Below, one piece after another: positions 19,001 to 28,818 of a DNA stretch of 64,000 nucleotides. A program made the translations under genes and the position numbers. The DNA lies in contig JAQGPJ010000068.1 in assembly GCA_028293125.1 (NCBI GenBank), positions 1 to 64,000 of the forward strand, read 5' to 3'. The notes under the pieces were generated by a model. It worked only from the letters and a program-made list of their open reading frames with translations, had not been told where the DNA came from and ran no database searches. Each line of letters opens with the position of its first letter. Position 1 is the first letter of the stretch. This DNA is from Verrucomicrobiales bacterium. Lineage in GTDB: Bacteria > Verrucomicrobiota > Verrucomicrobiia > Verrucomicrobiales > V1-33.

Positions 19001-19376
19001 CGTACACCGGCAGAATACCGGAGTGGTCCAGTCCGGCCATAGCCTGCACCTCGATGCGGAACCGCTCCCTCATGCCGGGGTCCTCCAGCAGGTGGGGCAG
19101 GAGCATCTTCACCGCCACCCGGCGCCGGGGCTCCGTCTGCTCAGCCTCGTAAATGATGCCCATGCCGCCGCGGGCAATCTCCCGGATGATACGGTGGCCG
19201 CGCAGCTTCAGCAGTTGGGGGCCGGTGGGCTCCTCCCGGTTTTTCGTTGTGCCGGCCGCCGTGGCGTCGGTTTCATCCAGCAGGCAGACCGGACAAATGC
19301 CGTCCAGCCGGTTGGAGGTCATCACCGCACCGCATTCGGGGCAGCAGCAGGGACAGGGTTCCTCAGCTTCATCCAT
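16062..19376 (-). CDS. Serine/threonine protein kinase with N-terminal zinc ribbon-like segment, TM helix and WD40 repeats
   Basis: CPCCCPECGAV...CPVCLLDE; IIREIARGGMGIIYEAEQTEPRRRVAVKML; LLHRDLKPANILFDE; VSDFGIAKRL; C-terminal WD40-type repeats. Confidence 0.93.
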   Translation of the reverse strand: MDEAEEPCPCCCPECGAVMTSNRLDGICPVCLLDETDATAAGTTKNREEPTGPQLLKLRGHRIIREIARGGMGIIYEAEQTEPRRRVAVKMLLPHLLEDPGMRERFRIEVQAMAGLDHSGILPVYEVGDCNGLPFFTMKLASGGNLAKNAERFRGNWRAIAALTAHLADAIQTAHEYGLLHRDLKPANILFDEKDRASVSDFGIAKRLDDGEGHHHLTKSESLIGTPNYLPPEWASGTAKRPTTAGDIYGLGAILYELLAGRPPHQDKHLTALLRQIADEPVKPPRTLNPKIPRDLEIICLKAIRKEPTQRYASASALAADLRNWLTGRPVQARSVTRGEKVWRWALRNPLPSTLAVLLGLALTVGGAALWQALRTSRQHLHDALLAQASAMRENASLENQDEVLSALRQAADIDPSPAVREEYVSALSMTSFEEVRSIRYGMHDVTNRVHTDAGLTCYTHRDATGGLTIRRMDNSAIISSVGATGLSPDNYGPVSPDGKYLIVRPVKPAKSENPVAQDTPLYIWDIPGGSWVEKELLGFYGCFSPDGRTMAISSVDGTVSFLDLVNGDRRGPFTTCFTLQARPYAFSPDGSKLLIGQVGNPPQEKSLHVIFKSLQTTFMVMDVGTGGEILRNKNPSGASMRCVAWRPDSQSFFVGSENFRIYEWQMNPGSLPRQYVGHQGSITVMEVNGNGDMLLSQAEDKTTRLWNTGSGQPVATLSCTGSEARFSPNGDRFVCEDRDVRQLREFRLDRSDICREFPIFHPLEGGTSSIGCYTLLFSPDGGLLTVGDLAGQLHFDGFTGAPLGRSRPDPCWSMQWSPEGNRLYSSSKLGLHLRSVIRTEDGVSVLQPVRDDDAWIGPGNERTLNHCSLRQDGRALLMGRRHWLEVYDTSTGRVKSRMDPIGDRPKDEKPSRGGIDVSRINQNGTLAALSQEDYCDVLIWDLAAGRQLGKITTRFPEAAVLFGRDPDTLYIGTQDEVGCWDARTLQNRWRLAVHPKLPMPAQLAFSGDFSVLAATLTPDSVSLLSPQTKEEIIRLRHASPHPINSLALSPDGTRLAVFCLGHMVQLWDLARLRTLLAERKLDWSGPQAKVSPPHRWRILPEPE

Positions 19377-20067
19377 GGATCAGCACCTGTTTTAAATGCC
19401 GTAGCTCCTCCTCGATCTCATGGGGGGCGGAAACCGTGCGCGCCACCTCCAGACGGAGCATATCCCGGAACGTTTTCCGCAGCCGGCTCACATCCGTGCG
19501 GAGAGCGCCGGGAGTGGTGCCCAGCGCCAGCGCCGCATCCGCATAATCCGGCACCGGACTGCCGGCATTGGGCAGGAAACCTTTCAGCACTTCGTATTCC
19601 TTCCGTCCCCGGTTGGTTTCATACTCCACCCGCACCCGCACCATGGCGGCCTCCATGGTGGTCAGCGCCCACTCCCGGTCAAAAATCCGCTGGTTCGGAC
19701 CATCCTCCGCGATGAGGTCCCAGCCGGTGTCCTCCAGAGCAATGATTTCGATGCCCCGGTTCCGCAGGCGCTTTTCCTTGCGGATTTCACCGCTGGCCAG
19801 ATAACGCCGCAGGGATCCCATCAGAAAGGAGCGGAATTTCCCTCTCAGAGGATCCGCTTTCCGAAAGAGGGAGTGCTGCATGGTGTGCAGGAAAAACCCC
19901 TGAGTGAGATCCCGCCCCTGCTCCTCGCTGATGCCCATGCCCCTCAGTGACAGATAGACCGGCTGCCAGTACTTGCGGCACATGGCGTCCAAGGCGGCCT
20001 TGGCCTCCGTGCCCCCGTTCAGGGTGGCCTCGGCCAGACGGGTCCAGCGGGTGGTTGGAAAAGACAT
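19369..20067 (-). CDS. ECF-type sigma factor, PVC-associated family
   Basis: MSFPTTRWTRLAEATLNGGTEAKAALDAMCRKYWQPVYLSLRGMGISEEQGRDLTQGFFLHTM; 8-bp overlap with the downstream kinase gene. Confidence 0.8.
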   Translation of the reverse strand: MSFPTTRWTRLAEATLNGGTEAKAALDAMCRKYWQPVYLSLRGMGISEEQGRDLTQGFFLHTMQHSLFRKADPLRGKFRSFLMGSLRRYLASGEIRKEKRLRNRGIEIIALEDTGWDLIAEDGPNQRIFDREWALTTMEAAMVRVRVEYETNRGRKEYEVLKGFLPNAGSPVPDYADAALALGTTPGALRTDVSRLRKTFRDMLRLEVARTVSAPHEIEEELRHLKQVLIHG

Positions 20068-20409
20068 GGGGGGGATAAAACTGTTTAACTTTGAAGGTTC
20101 TCCCTCTGATGTGCGAGAGGAAACGCGCTCGGAAGAACAGGACAGCCGCAGCCTTGAATTGTTCATTGTCCAAGGAGCCACGGGCAGCCGAAAAACGGTT
20201 TCCTGCTTGAATTCAATATTGTTCGCATGACCGGAAACGGAAGGTCCAAAAGGCACGGCTGACCGTGGTGAAATTAAAAATGCGGAAAGCAGGTGCCCTT
20301 CCCAAAAAACCGGAAAGGCGGATCATTGAGAAAAATCCAGATGCCAGGCGTCCGGGTTGGCTTCATGGTGGGCGGATCTCCTCCCCGGAAACGGGCGGTC
20401 AAAATCCCC

Positions 20410-21825
20410 ATGAACACCAACAACACCAAACCGATCTCCACGCGGGGCAAGGCGCTGCGCCTGAATCTCGACCCCTCCAGCTACGGCACTTTCGCGGAAA
20501 TTGGAGCCGGACAGGAGACGGCGGCATGGTTCTTCAGAGTGGGGGCCTCCTCCGGCACCATTGCGAAAACGATTTCGGCCTATGACATGACGATCAGTGA
20601 CGCCATCTATGGTCCCAGCCCGCGCTATGTTTCACGGGAGCGGCTGACCTCCATGCTGGATCACGAATACGCCCTCCTGACGGAGCGGCTGGCTCCCAAG
20701 CGCGGCGGCACCACCGTTTTCTTCGCGTTCTGCAACACGGTCCGCGCCCGGGCCTACAGCGACAAGGGCGGGGCCGAGTGCCAGGGCTGGGTGGGCATCC
20801 GCTACCAGTTCCGTCCCGGTGGCCCGGCCAACGACATCCTTCTGCACGTCCGCATGCTGGACGACACCAATCTGGAACAGCAGCGCTCGCTGGGGGTGCT
20901 GGGGGTGAATCTGATCTGGGCCGCGCTTTTCAACCGGAACAACATCAAAACCTTTGTGGAGTCCCTGGTCGACGATCTGCGGGTGGAGTCGCTGGAGATC
21001 GACATGCTCAAGCTGACGGGGCCGGACTTCGGCCACATCGACAACCGCGAGGTGGCGCTGCAGCTGGTGGAGAGCAATCTGACGGAGGCCGCCTTTTTCA
21101 CCAGCGAGGGCGAGGTGATGCAGGTTTCCGAAAAGCTCTACCGGCAGCCCGTGCTGGTGCTGCGCGGGAGCTTCAATCCGGTCACCCTGGTGCACACCGA
21201 CATGCTGGCCAGCGCGGGGGCGGAATTCCGCAAGCGCCTGAAAGATCCCAATCAGGAGTGGATCGAACTGATGGAGTTCAGCATGAACAATCTTTTCGCC
21301 GCAAGGGACTCCGCGCTGACGCATCAGGACTTCCTCTGCCGCGCGGATGTGCTTCAGCGCCTGGGCAAAAGCGTGCTTATTTCCAAATTCGGAGCCTTCC
21401 ACCGTCTGGGCACCTATCTGAGCCGCTACACCCAGGAGCCGGTGGGACTGGTGCTCAGTGTGGACGTGCTGGAGAAACTCTTTCAGGAGCGCTGGTACGA
21501 CGACCTGCCAGGCGGCATTCTGGAAAACTTCGGCCGCCTTTTCAAACATGCCCTGCGGCTGTATGTGTATCCCATTATCGACCGGGATCTGGACCGGGTG
21601 CGGACCGCGCAGAAGGCCAATATTCCCGGCCATCTCCGCAGCCTTTTCGACTATCTGCTGGAGAACGACCGCATTCTGAACATCGCCCAGCACGCCAACC
21701 GCCTGGTGCTTGATTTCTGGACCTCCGACGTGCGCTCCATGATTGCCAACCACGATCCCCGCTGGCGCGCGCTGGTGCCCCCGGAAATCGCTGACGCCTA
21801 CGAGATGGAAGTGGTTCCCAACTGA
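20410..21825 (+). CDS. Conserved hypothetical protein with GSFNPVTxxH nucleotidyltransferase-like motif
   Basis: About 471 aa from MNTNNTKPISTRGKALRLNL; VLVLRGSFNPVTLVHTDMLASAG resembles the NMNAT-type motif; no other firm family match by eye. Confidence 0.7.
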   Translation: MNTNNTKPISTRGKALRLNLDPSSYGTFAEIGAGQETAAWFFRVGASSGTIAKTISAYDMTISDAIYGPSPRYVSRERLTSMLDHEYALLTERLAPKRGGTTVFFAFCNTVRARAYSDKGGAECQGWVGIRYQFRPGGPANDILLHVRMLDDTNLEQQRSLGVLGVNLIWAALFNRNNIKTFVESLVDDLRVESLEIDMLKLTGPDFGHIDNREVALQLVESNLTEAAFFTSEGEVMQVSEKLYRQPVLVLRGSFNPVTLVHTDMLASAGAEFRKRLKDPNQEWIELMEFSMNNLFAARDSALTHQDFLCRADVLQRLGKSVLISKFGAFHRLGTYLSRYTQEPVGLVLSVDVLEKLFQERWYDDLPGGILENFGRLFKHALRLYVYPIIDRDLDRVRTAQKANIPGHLRSLFDYLLENDRILNIAQHANRLVLDFWTSDVRSMIANHDPRWRALVPPEIADAYEMEVVPN

Positions 21826-21975
21826 GTGCCGGGATTGGCGGGGCAGGGGAATGGGCGAAAGGTGAAAACGGCGGAATCGGCTGGCGGAGAAAGCCGGGAG
21901 CGGATTGAATCCGGCTTCCGGCTTTCGTGAAAAACGGCTGCCGCCCGCTGACACTGAACCTGTGAATCCACCCTT

Positions 21976-23928
21976 ATGGCTGAAAACGGAACCGAGGACG
22001 CAAACGATATTTTTGATGTCCGGACGCGGGCGGCGGGACCGGCGGGGGCTCTGCCCCTGACCCCGGAGATGCTGCGGGAGTGGCCGAGCGGGCATCTGTT
22101 CGGTCTCTCCCAGAACGCCGGCATGGGCTGGCGGGCGGATGAGCTGGGACGGAAGCAGTGGCTGATCCTCAGCACCCAGGGCGGCATGCGGGATCCGGCG
22201 GGCAGGCCGGTGGCGCTGGGGTATCATACCGGACACTGGGAAATCGCGGAGCAGGTGCGCGAGGCCGCTCTGGAGCTGCGGCGGCTGAAGGGACTGCCGT
22301 TCGCCGCTTTTGTCTCCGACCCCTGTGACGGCCGCACCCAGGGCACCACGGGCATGTTCGACAGCCTGCCTTACCGGAACGACGCCGCCCAGGTTTTCCG
22401 CCGGCTCATCCGCAGCCTGCCGCAGCGGATGGGCGTGATGGGAGTGGCCACCTGCGACAAGGGACTGCCGGCGATGATGATGGCCCTGGCGGGCATGCGG
22501 GATCTGCCGGTGGTGCTGGTGCCGGGGGGCGTCACCCTGCCGCCGGAGACCGGAGAGGATGCGGGCGCGGTGCAGACGCTGGGCGCAAGGTATTCCCACG
22601 GCATGATTTCACTGGAGGAGGCGGCGGATATGGGCTGCCGGGCCTGCGCCTCGCCAGGCGGCGGATGCCAGTTTCTGGGCACGGCGGCCACCTCCCAGGT
22701 GGTGGGGGAGGCCCTGGGCCTGAGTGTGGTCCACAGCGCGCTGGCTCCCAGCGGAGAAAAGGTGTGGCGGGAAATCGCCCGGCGCTCCGCGCGGGCGCTG
22801 ACCGGGCTGGAGGCCGCCGGGCTCCGCAGCCGGGATATTCTCACGGACGCCGCGGTGCGGAATGCCATGACGGTGCACGCGGCTTTCGGCGGCTCCACCA
22901 ATCTGCTGCTGCACATCCCCGCCATCGCCCATGCCGCAGGGCTGCGGCGGCCGGCGGTGCCGGACTGGACGGAGGTCAATCGCCGCACTCCGCGCCTGGT
23001 GAGCGTGCTTCCCAACGGGCCGGTGCACCACCCCACCGTGCGCGTGTTTCTGGCCGGCGGGGTGCCGGAGGTGATGCTGCATCTGCGCGGCCTGGGGCTG
23101 CTGGATTTGTCCGTGCGCACCGTGGACGGGCAATACTTGGAGGAGGTGCTCCAGGACTGGGAGGCCAGTGAGCGCCGCCGTCGGTTCCGGGAGGTGCTGT
23201 TTGAAAAGGATGGCGTGGATCCGGATCAGGTGATCCTGTCCCCGTCGGCGGCGAAGGCGGCGGGCATGGCCAGCACCGTGACTTTCCTGAAGGGCAATGT
23301 CTGTCCGGAGGGGGCCGTTATCAAAAGCGCGGCCATCGATCCCCGGGTGGTGGATGCCGACGGCGTTTACCGGTTCGAGGGGCCGGTGCGCTTTTTCACC
23401 AGTGAGAGACAGGCCATGGCGGCTATTAAAGAGGGCTCCGTCCGCGCCGGTCAGGTTATGGTGCTGGCGGGCTGTGGCCCCATGGGAACGGGGATGGAGG
23501 AGACCTATCAGCTCACGTCCGCTCTGAAATTCCTGCCCTTCGGCCGGGAGGTGGCGCTGGTGACAGATGCCCGGTTTTCGGGTGTCAGCACCGGGGCCTG
23601 CATCGGCCACGCGGGACCGGAGGCCCTGGCCGGCGGTCCGTTGGGAAGGCTGCGGGAGGGCGACCGGCTGCGCATTGAAATTGATCTGAGGGAGCTGACC
23701 GGCACGGTGAATTTCAACGGCCTGGCGGATTCCTCCAAGCGTCTGACCCGGGAGGAGGGGGCCGCCCTCTTGGCGGAGCGTCCCCCGCATCCCGGCCTCG
23801 CCCCGCATCCTGACCTGCCGGATGACACCCGGCTGTGGGCTGCCCTTCAGCAGGCTGGGGGAGGCACCTGGGGAGGATGTGTCTTTGATGCCGATGCCAT
23901 CCTGCGGCGGTTGGGCGGGGCAGGGTGA
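21976..23928 (+). CDS. yjhG: YjhG/YagF-family dehydratase (IlvD/Edd superfamily)
   Basis: [98 protein letters not shown]. Confidence 0.9.
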   Translation: MAENGTEDANDIFDVRTRAAGPAGALPLTPEMLREWPSGHLFGLSQNAGMGWRADELGRKQWLILSTQGGMRDPAGRPVALGYHTGHWEIAEQVREAALELRRLKGLPFAAFVSDPCDGRTQGTTGMFDSLPYRNDAAQVFRRLIRSLPQRMGVMGVATCDKGLPAMMMALAGMRDLPVVLVPGGVTLPPETGEDAGAVQTLGARYSHGMISLEEAADMGCRACASPGGGCQFLGTAATSQVVGEALGLSVVHSALAPSGEKVWREIARRSARALTGLEAAGLRSRDILTDAAVRNAMTVHAAFGGSTNLLLHIPAIAHAAGLRRPAVPDWTEVNRRTPRLVSVLPNGPVHHPTVRVFLAGGVPEVMLHLRGLGLLDLSVRTVDGQYLEEVLQDWEASERRRRFREVLFEKDGVDPDQVILSPSAAKAAGMASTVTFLKGNVCPEGAVIKSAAIDPRVVDADGVYRFEGPVRFFTSERQAMAAIKEGSVRAGQVMVLAGCGPMGTGMEETYQLTSALKFLPFGREVALVTDARFSGVSTGACIGHAGPEALAGGPLGRLREGDRLRIEIDLRELTGTVNFNGLADSSKRLTREEGAALLAERPPHPGLAPHPDLPDDTRLWAALQQAGGGTWGGCVFDADAILRRLGGAG

Positions 23929-23959
23929 GAGGCTTCTGTTACGGCTCCTTCTTTTTCCT

Positions 23960-24922
23960 TTAAGAGGGTTTCCCGGCCGGGGGCAGGGGTTTCACCTCCC
24001 GGCTGGCCTTGCGGTGAAAGACGGTGGTGAATCCCGGCTCCTCATCCTCCCCGTTCTCAATAGCCTTTTTCGTCTCCTCCTCCTCTTTCTCCGTGCAGGT
24101 GCTGATGCGCATATCGGTCTCCAGGGTCTCATGAAGCAGAGGAAGCGATGGATCGATGGGCAGCACGCGGGTGTTGACCGCGCGGATGAAGCTCTCCTTC
24201 AGTTCCCGGTCGGGACTGGATTTGAATCCCTTCAGTCCAATGTTGAATTTGGACTCCGTGGACAGGGCCGGGATATCCTGACAGATAGTCGCCTTGTCGA
24301 AAAACAGCTCGCCGGAGGTGCCGCTCACATGGGTCATGAAGGGAGTGGTCAGGGTGATGGCGCGGGCCAGCAGTCTGGGATCGGCGGGAAGTTTGGTGCC
24401 GGGGCGCACGGGCTGACTGTTCTGGAAAACGGCGTCCTCGGAGGGCTCATTGGTGGACCCCAGGTTCGCGCCGGCGAGGTTGAGGGCGTCAGCCAGGGTG
24501 CCCTCCAGCAGATCCCGGCCTTGGTGGAAGTGCGTCTCATCACCCTCGGATGTGGCCTCCAGCACGGTGCCGGGCGTGAATTGCTGCTGGGGACCGGATC
24601 CGTCGTTGGTCTCCAGCTTTTCGACGGTGATCCGCACATGGACCGGCTGGCCGTTTTTTCCCACCGCCAGCACCTCCTGGGTGGCGGCATAGGAAATCTC
24701 CAGCGTGTCCAGGGAGTCCTCAGGCATCTGGCCCGGAAGGTTGGTGCGGAGGCGGCGGGTCTGGCTGCCGGTGGAGGAGACGGAGCAGCGGTCCCCCACC
24801 GCCGCCGGGCGGTCCAGATAAATCTGCCAGGAGGTGTCCTGCTGGCTGTGGCCGGGGGTGGCGGCGGCTGTCAGAAGCAGCCAGGCCAGCGGTATGGAGG
24901 TGGTGAAAACAGGGCGGCGCAT
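23960..24922 (-). CDS. Secreted hypothetical protein
   Basis: 320 aa with signal peptide MRRPVFTTSIPLAWLLLTAAATPGHSQ; coding-like composition, no family recognised. Confidence 0.7.
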   Translation of the reverse strand: MRRPVFTTSIPLAWLLLTAAATPGHSQQDTSWQIYLDRPAAVGDRCSVSSTGSQTRRLRTNLPGQMPEDSLDTLEISYAATQEVLAVGKNGQPVHVRITVEKLETNDGSGPQQQFTPGTVLEATSEGDETHFHQGRDLLEGTLADALNLAGANLGSTNEPSEDAVFQNSQPVRPGTKLPADPRLLARAITLTTPFMTHVSGTSGELFFDKATICQDIPALSTESKFNIGLKGFKSSPDRELKESFIRAVNTRVLPIDPSLPLLHETLETDMRISTCTEKEEEETKKAIENGEDEEPGFTTVFHRKASREVKPLPPAGKPS

Positions 24923-25059
24923 GGGCCCAGCATGGCTTGGAAAAACTTCCCCGCCAGAAGATTTGCAGCAGCCAGGGAAATCCCGTATTGCCAGGATGAC
25001 GGCGCGGTGGATAGAGCGTGCCCGCCAGTCCTTTTCATCTCTCCGCTCCGCCCGGCATC

Positions 25060-25983
25060 ATGCGTTTCCGCCTTCTCCTCCTGCCCCTCCTGCTTCTCCC
25101 GGTTTTCCGGCTGTCCGCCCAGACACCCGTGGATTTTGATGGTTTTGAGGACAACGATGACACTGGCTGGGTCCATATGGATCCCATCGGGACCGTCATG
25201 GGCTCCTCCTTCGCCTCCATCAAGGCGGAGTCCGGGGCTTATCATATTTCCTGTCCTCCGTCTCCGGATCCCGGCAGTATCGGCCCGGCGCGGGCCGGGG
25301 CTTACAGGCCGGACCGTGTCCTGACGGATTTTGTGATTGTTGTTGATCTGGCGGCCTGGGATCAGTCCCTGGACCAGGCGCTGGGCATTCTGGCCCGCAT
25401 TCAGCCCGATCCGGGGCCAGGAGCCCTCAGCGGCTATTCCGTGAATTATCAGACGCGGGACCATGATATCGAAATCAACCGCCTGGACAACGAGCAGCCT
25501 GTCTCCCTGGTCCGGCTGCCGCTGGAGCTGCGGGCCGGTGAGCCTTGCCGCTTGGTGTTCACAGGCACGGGCGCCTCGCTCACAGCTTCGGTGTTTTCGC
25601 ATCAAAATCCGCTTCTGCCGCTGGTGACGCTTTCCGCCGAGGATGACACCTATGCCTCCGGCGACAGCGGAATCTTTATTTTTCAGGCGGACACCCCTGC
25701 CGCGGGAGCGGCGGACGGCACCTTCGATTCCTTCTCCGCCTCGGCTCCATCGGTGCCGGCCCTCAGTATCAGTTCCGGCACCGGAGGAAAGACACCCGTT
25801 CAGCTGGAATGGCCACGATCCGCCTCCCACTGGCATCTCCAGCGCAGTTCCGATCTGGAAACCTGGGCCGATGTCACCGAAGGGGGCTTGGAGAATGACC
25901 AGGTGATCCAGTGGAACCCGCCGGCGGATGCGCCGGCAAAAGGGTATTACCGTTTGCAGGAGGGCTGGGCGAAACCGCGTTAG
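25060..25983 (+). CDS. Secreted hypothetical protein
   Basis: Signal peptide MRFRLLLLPLLLLPVFRLSAQ; lectin/laminin G-like beta-rich region; C-terminal LQRSSDLETWADVTEG segment common in PVC secreted proteins. Confidence 0.7.
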   Translation: MRFRLLLLPLLLLPVFRLSAQTPVDFDGFEDNDDTGWVHMDPIGTVMGSSFASIKAESGAYHISCPPSPDPGSIGPARAGAYRPDRVLTDFVIVVDLAAWDQSLDQALGILARIQPDPGPGALSGYSVNYQTRDHDIEINRLDNEQPVSLVRLPLELRAGEPCRLVFTGTGASLTASVFSHQNPLLPLVTLSAEDDTYASGDSGIFIFQADTPAAGAADGTFDSFSASAPSVPALSISSGTGGKTPVQLEWPRSASHWHLQRSSDLETWADVTEGGLENDQVIQWNPPADAPAKGYYRLQEGWAKPR

Positions 25984-26117
25984 TCGGGAGTGCCCGTTTC
26001 CCGGTGGACCAAAAGTCTTTTTGGGTGAGAAGATTGAAACGTTCCCCGTCATCCGGGGGGGCGTGCATTCCACACATCGTGTGGAATAGTCTGACCGAAC
26101 TCCATCCTCCTGAACTT

Positions 26118-26990
26118 ATGGCCACTGTCCTTTCCTGCACTGAAGGTTCTCAATACGCGCCCGGTATTTATGAGTTGACCGCCTGGGCGGCTTCCCGGCT
26201 TCAGGCCGGGGTGGAGGTGCTGCATGTGGTTGAGCCCTTTCCGGCTCTCACCCCCGCCTTGGATTTTGCCGGCGGCGCGGGCATCGCCATTACGCCGGTT
26301 TACACGCCGGAAACTGCGGAACTGGACCGGGAACTCATTGATTTGGCCAACGAGAAATCCGCAAAAATCCTCAATGAGGCCCGGACCGCCCTTCAGGCGG
26401 CCGGTGTGGCCAATCCCGTTCTCACCTCCGGCGACGGCTCGCTGGTGGATGTGCTGAAGCATTGGGAAAAGCCGGTTGAGGTGCTGGTGATCGGCAAGCG
26501 CGGGGACGAAACCGATACTGAGGAGGGCAACATCGGACACCATTTGCAGTCCCTCATCCGCTCCAGCCACTGGCCGGTGCTGGTCGCCACCCGCGGTTTC
26601 CATCCCATTCAGCGTTTCCTTTTCTCCTTTGATGGCGGTCCTCCGTCTCTGGCGGTGCTGGATTTTGTGATTTCCAGTCCACTGCTCAAGGGACTCGCCT
26701 GCACCTTGGTGATGGCCGGTGAGCCCAGTGCGGAAAACGCGGCGGCTTTGGAGAGCGCCCGCCAGCAGCTTCAGAATGCCGGCTTCACAGTGGAGACGCA
26801 TCTGCACGAGGGCGATCCCGAGGCCGTCAGCGCCTGGGAGGCCGCGGCTCATGACATCGACCTGCTCGTCATGGGGGCCTACAGCCACTCGCGCTTCCTC
26901 CAGTTCTTCACCGGCAGCACCACCACGGAGATGATCCGCCAGAGCCGGGTGCCCATTCTGCTGGTGAACAGCAAAAAGGAGCACTCCTGA
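26118..26990 (+). CDS. Universal stress protein with two tandem Usp domains
   Basis: MATVLSCTEGSQYAPGIYELTAWAASRLQAGVEVLHVVEP; VEVLVIGKRGDE; second domain DIDLLVMGAYSHSRFLQFFTGSTTTEMIRQSRVPILLV. Confidence 0.88.
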   Translation: MATVLSCTEGSQYAPGIYELTAWAASRLQAGVEVLHVVEPFPALTPALDFAGGAGIAITPVYTPETAELDRELIDLANEKSAKILNEARTALQAAGVANPVLTSGDGSLVDVLKHWEKPVEVLVIGKRGDETDTEEGNIGHHLQSLIRSSHWPVLVATRGFHPIQRFLFSFDGGPPSLAVLDFVISSPLLKGLACTLVMAGEPSAENAAALESARQQLQNAGFTVETHLHEGDPEAVSAWEAAAHDIDLLVMGAYSHSRFLQFFTGSTTTEMIRQSRVPILLVNSKKEHS

Positions 26991-27196
26991 TCCAAAGGAC
27001 GGGGACCGTGCTCCAGGCCGGTGCCGGGCTTGGCGGGAGGACAGCTCTCCTGCGCGCCTTTGCGTGTTTTGGCGGAGGCCGCGGAAACAGGCACCGGCTC
27101 CTGGCTGAAAGTGAGGACGATTTACGGGAGAGGAGAGGGATTGTCCGCGCAGGCTTATTTCATTTTTAATTCCCCGCACCACGCTTATTTCAGGAT

Positions 27197-28690
27197 ATGG
27201 CTCCCTCCTGCGCGAATCCGGACATTATTCTCATCGGCGGCGGCGTCATGTCCGCCAATTTGGGCGCTTTGATCAAACGGCTGGATCCCCGGCTGCGGAT
27301 TCAGGTGTTCGAGAGGGGGGAGGCGATGGCGATGGAAAGCTCCAATGGCTGGAGCAACGCCGGCACCGGCCATGCGGGGCTTTGTGAACTGAGCTACACT
27401 CCCTCACGCGGAGCCGATGGAACCGTGAACGTGGACAAGGCGCTGGAGATCTTCGGACAATTTGAGGAGACGCTTCAGTTCTGGAGTTATGCCGCCGCCA
27501 GCGGCATGGCGGAGCAGCCGGCGGACTTCATCCGTCCGGTGCCGCATCTCAGCTTCGTCCACGGGCGGGAGCAGGTGGAGTTTCTGCGCTCAAGGTTTGC
27601 GGGGCTGTCCCGGCATCCCTTTTTCGAAACCATGGAGTTCACCACTGATCCGGACGTCATCGCCGGATGGGCCCCGCTGCTGATGGAGGGACAGGAAAAA
27701 ATGCCGGTGGCGGCCACCAAAGTGGACACCGGGACGGATGTGGACTTTGGAGTGCTCGCCCGGAGGCTGCTTGCGTGGCTGGGGGCTCAGGAGGGCTGCG
27801 CGGTGGCCTCCCGGCACCGGGTGGATGGTCTCAGGCGGTGCCACGGGGGCTGGGAGGTGGAGGTCACGGACTTGGCCGCAGGCACCTCCCGCACCTGCCG
27901 GGCGAAGTTTGTTTTTGTGGGGGCGGGCGGGGGCAGCCTGCCGCTGCTGCAGAAAGCGGGCATTCCGGAGGCGCGCGGTCTGGGAGGATTCCCCATCGGC
28001 GGCCAGTGGCTGGTGTGCCGGAAGCCGGAGATTGTCCGCCGCCATCAGGCCAAGGTGTATGGCCAGGCCTTGGACGCGGCGCCGACCATGGCGGTGCCGC
28101 ATCTTGACACGCGGGTGCTCAACGGGCAAAAGGCGCTTCTTTTTGGACCCTTTGCGGCATGGACGGGTAAATTCCTGCAACAGCAGGGCAGCTGGCTGGA
28201 CCTTCCGCTCTCAGTGCGTCCGGACAATCTGCTCACTCTGCTGCGCATCGGGTGGAGCAATCTTCCCCTTATCCACTATCTCATGAAGGAGGGCGCGCAG
28301 TCCATGGATTCCCGCCTGGCGATGCTGCGCCAATTTTATCCGGAAGCCCATGAGGAGGACTGGACCCTGGAAAGAGCCGGCATCCGCGTGCAGGCTATCA
28401 AAAAGACGGATGGCGAGGCCGGCATCGTCCATTATGGCACGGAACTGATCAAAAGCGCGGACCATAGCATCGCGGCTCTGCTGGGAGCCTCGCCCGGAGC
28501 CTCGGTATGCGTTCACATCGCTGTCGGGGTCATCCGCGCCTGCCTGCCGCATTTGCTGGACAGTGATGAGGGCCGGGAGCGGATGCGGGAGATGATCCCC
28601 GCACGCGGTGAGGAGCTGCGGCAGCCGGAGAATGCCGGAAAATTCCGGGAACTGCACCGGCATTGTCTGAAAACCCTGGGCCTGATCTGA
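27197..28690 (+). CDS. mqo: Malate:quinone oxidoreductase
   Basis: IILIGGGVMSANLGALIKRLDPRLRIQVFERG; ESSNGWSNAGTGHAGLCELSYTP; LLGASPGASVCVHIAVGVI. Confidence 0.95.
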   Translation: MAPSCANPDIILIGGGVMSANLGALIKRLDPRLRIQVFERGEAMAMESSNGWSNAGTGHAGLCELSYTPSRGADGTVNVDKALEIFGQFEETLQFWSYAAASGMAEQPADFIRPVPHLSFVHGREQVEFLRSRFAGLSRHPFFETMEFTTDPDVIAGWAPLLMEGQEKMPVAATKVDTGTDVDFGVLARRLLAWLGAQEGCAVASRHRVDGLRRCHGGWEVEVTDLAAGTSRTCRAKFVFVGAGGGSLPLLQKAGIPEARGLGGFPIGGQWLVCRKPEIVRRHQAKVYGQALDAAPTMAVPHLDTRVLNGQKALLFGPFAAWTGKFLQQQGSWLDLPLSVRPDNLLTLLRIGWSNLPLIHYLMKEGAQSMDSRLAMLRQFYPEAHEEDWTLERAGIRVQAIKKTDGEAGIVHYGTELIKSADHSIAALLGASPGASVCVHIAVGVIRACLPHLLDSDEGRERMREMIPARGEELRQPENAGKFRELHRHCLKTLGLI

Positions 28691-28818
28691 GAAGGAAGGG
28701 AATCAGCCGCGATTCCATGCCCGCTCCCGCATGAGGCTGGGAAAAAGTGGAGGTCTCAAGCCGGGACGTTTGACTGCTCCGCTGGCCGGCGGCAGGAAAC
28801 CGGTCTGTATATTTTTCC

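Noticed and set aside
17091-19715. 874-aa plus-strand ORF opposite the kinase-WD40 gene
   Set aside because: Antisense shadow of a clear Ser/Thr kinase; no recognisable domain.
20632-22599. 655-aa minus-strand ORF
   Set aside because: Antisense to two supported plus-strand genes (20410-21825, 21976-23928).
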